A stretch of 64,000 nt of DNA from an uncultured Bacteroidaceae bacterium. GTDB lineage: Bacteria > Bacteroidota > Bacteroidia > Bacteroidales > Bacteroidaceae. Positions 62,392 to 64,000 of this stretch are shown here, piece after piece. The stretch lies in contig CAJODY010000002.1 of assembly GCA_905233285.1 (NCBI GenBank), positions 1 to 64,000 of the forward strand. The letters run 5' to 3'. A program made the position numbers and the translations under genes. The notes beneath the pieces were generated by a model that did not search any database, was not told the origin of the DNA, and saw only the letters and a program-made list of their open reading frames with translations. Numbering within the stretch: the first letter of the stretch is position 1; the number at the start of each line of letters is the position of its first letter.

Positions 62392-64000
62392 ATGAATCAG
62401 AAAATCATCATCCTCGACTTCGGTTCACAGACCACACAGCTCATCGGACGTCGCATCCGTGAGTTGAACGTCTTCTGCGAAATCATGCCGTACAACCGAT
62501 TTCCTGCCGACGACCCCGACATCATCGGAGTCATCCTTTCCGGTTCGCCCTACAGCGTATATGACAAGGAAGCCTTCAAGGTAGATTACAGCCAGTTCCT
62601 CGACCGTTGGCCGGTGCTCGGCATCTGCTATGGTGCACAGCTCACAGCCGAGACCTTCGGTGGTAAAGTGGAACCAGCCGGCACACGCGAATACGGACGT
62701 GCCAACCTCAAATCGTTCGAGGCAGCAAATCCCCTCTTCCGTGGTTTCGACCAGGGCAGCCAGGTATGGATGTCCCACGGCGACACCATCACACGTCTGC
62801 CGCAGGACTACCGCGTCATCGCATCTACCGACTCCGTTGTCAATGCAGCCTTCCAGGCCAACGACCGCAAAGTGTGGGGCGTGCAGTTCCATCCCGAGGT
62901 GTTCCACTCCGTTCAGGGTACACTCCTTCTGAAAAACTTCGTAGTCGATATATGCGGAGCGCGTCAGGACTGGAGCCCTGCCTCCTTCGTTGACCAGACC
63001 GTCAGCGAACTGCGCGAGCAGCTGGGCGACGACCGTGTCATCCTCGGACTCTCCGGCGGTGTTGACAGTTCCGTAGCAGCTGTACTGCTCAACCGTGCCA
63101 TCGGCAAGAACCTCACCTGCATCTTCGTCAACAACGGACTGCTCCGCAAAAACGAATTTACCGATGTGCTCCGCGACTACGAATGTCTCGGACTCAACGT
63201 TGTCGGAGTCGATGCCTCACAGAAATTCTACAGCGAGCTTGCAGGAGTATGCGAACCCGAACGCAAACGTAAGATAATAGGAGCAGGTTTTATAGATGTA
63301 TTCGAAGCCGAAGCAAAGAAGATAGACGGAGCACGCTGGCTTGCCCAGGGTACTATATATCCCGACCGCATCGAGTCGCTCAACATCACCGGTAAGGTCA
63401 TCAAGAGCCACCACAACGTAGGTGGACTGCCCGAGAAGATGGGCTTGAAACTCTGCGAACCCCTCAAGTGGCTCTTCAAGGACGAAGTGCGCCGCGTAGG
63501 TCGTCAGCTTCAGATGCCCGAACACCTCATCACTCGTCATCCGTTCCCGGGCCCCGGACTTGCAGTCCGCATCCTCGGCGACATCACACCCGAGAAGGTG
63601 CGTGTCCTTCAGGAAGCCGACGACATCTTCATCCGCGGCTTGCGCAACTGGAAGGTGAAACTCTCGGGCGAAGAAGCTCGCAAGGTGCTTGCAGCCGGTG
63701 TTCCTGCCGACATGCACGACGGTGAGATAGAAGTATCGCTCTACGACCAGATATGGCAGGCAGGAGCCATCCTCCTCTCCGACGTCAAGTCCGTAGGAGT
63801 CATGGGCGATGAGCGCACCTACGAAAACCCCGTAGCCCTGCGTGCCGTTACCAGTGCCGATGCCATGACAGCCGACTGGGCAAAACTCCCTTACGACTTC
63901 CTTGCCGAAGTGTCCAACAGCATTATCCGCGGAGTCAAGGGCGTCAATCGCGTCTGCTACGACGTCTCCTCAAAACCACCGGCAACCATCGAATGGGAAT
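62392..64000 (+). CDS. guaA: GMP synthase, glutamine-hydrolysing
   Basis: The frame is absent from the track because the stop is cut by the window: the last full codon ends at 63999 and base 64000 is the first of the stop. It has 536 codons. The GATase domain has GICYGAQL with the nucleophile Cys and VQFHPEV; the synthase has [11 protein letters not shown] (P-loop), [15 protein letters not shown], and ends in [14 protein letters not shown]. It converts XMP to GMP with glutamine. Starts 9 nt after the nucleotidyltransferase stop. Confidence 0.96.
   Translation, partial: MNQKIIILDFGSQTTQLIGRRIRELNVFCEIMPYNRFPADDPDIIGVILSGSPYSVYDKEAFKVDYSQFLDRWPVLGICYGAQLTAETFGGKVEPAGTREYGRANLKSFEAANPLFRGFDQGSQVWMSHGDTITRLPQDYRVIASTDSVVNAAFQANDRKVWGVQFHPEVFHSVQGTLLLKNFVVDICGARQDWSPASFVDQTVSELREQLGDDRVILGLSGGVDSSVAAVLLNRAIGKNLTCIFVNNGLLRKNEFTDVLRDYECLGLNVVGVDASQKFYSELAGVCEPERKRKIIGAGFIDVFEAEAKKIDGARWLAQGTIYPDRIESLNITGKVIKSHHNVGGLPEKMGLKLCEPLKWLFKDEVRRVGRQLQMPEHLITRHPFPGPGLAVRILGDITPEKVRVLQEADDIFIRGLRNWKVKLSGEEARKVLAAGVPADMHDGEIEVSLYDQIWQAGAILLSDVKSVGVMGDERTYENPVALRAVTSADAMTADWAKLPYDFLAEVSNSIIRGVKGVNRVCYDVSSKPPATIEWE

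Overview
This window looks like a chromosomal segment of a Bacteroidales bacterium, most probably Prevotellaceae. The reasons are the many TAnnTTTG-type -7 promoter boxes, the Bacteroidetes-specific families (DUF4831, DUF5103/T9SS plug, OMP_b-brl receptors, a BspA-type LRR remnant) and a housekeeping set typical of that order. No sequence search was run; family names come from motifs and remembered homologues.

Layout: 1-4.7 kb holds a cut-off secreted protein, a HEIGH metallopeptidase-like protein, tRNA-Asp and a TonB-receptor-like barrel. 4.7-8.25 kb is an A+T-rich accessory island: inverted TGTTACAA arrays, a dispersed 85-bp repeat, two tiny ORFs, a DpnI-like methyl-directed nuclease, a four-helix-bundle-suffix protein, a DpnA-like GATC adenine methylase behind a cluster of GATC sites, and a doubtful small ORF. 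8.2-13.9 kb has a nucleoside-hydrolase-like lipoprotein, PfkA, the GGGtGRT/NifU-like pair, two small lipoproteins and a pseudogene tail. 13.9-20.2 kb (minus strand) has a ClpB lacking its N domain and its ATG, an S41 protease homologue lacking catalytic residues, RlmH and a RelA/SpoT enzyme. 20.2-25.9 kb is a tight plus-strand operon (aminotransferase, LolC/E-like permease, NAD(P)HX dehydratase, DUF4831, Rid protein, small basic protein). 26-32.7 kb has an exported flavodoxin and a minus-strand operon (DUF5103, amidase/golvesin-like protein, YgiQ). 32.8-37.7 kb has a twin-NBD ABC ATPase, GlnRS and a TPR protein. 37.7-43.4 kb (minus) has LptD, RuvX, Def and a TPR protein. 43.5-45.8 kb is a second accessory patch: RelB/YoeB-like toxin-antitoxin with a frameshifted toxin, a 120-bp palindromic element, a second four-helix-suffix gene with a 9-nt repeat leader, and an LRR pseudogene. 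45.8-52.6 kb has an HD hydrolase divergent from valS-MATE-DUF3737-malY/patB. 52.6-57.7 kb (minus) has panC-panD and an FHA-AraC-AraC-NhaA operon. 57.9-64 kb is pheT-yebC-lipoprotein-nucleotidyltransferase-guaA.

Two things stand out. First, the DpnI-like nuclease (expected to cut G-m6A-TC) sits beside a methylase resembling one that makes G-m6A-TC; these are normally mutually exclusive, so the pair should be self-toxic unless specificity or expression is altered. Second, at least thirteen short arrays with an exact 7-bp period, of several sequence types, lie in promoters, leaders, gene ends and even inside signal-peptide and LptD coding sequence, resembling cyanobacterial STRR heptanucleotide repeats.
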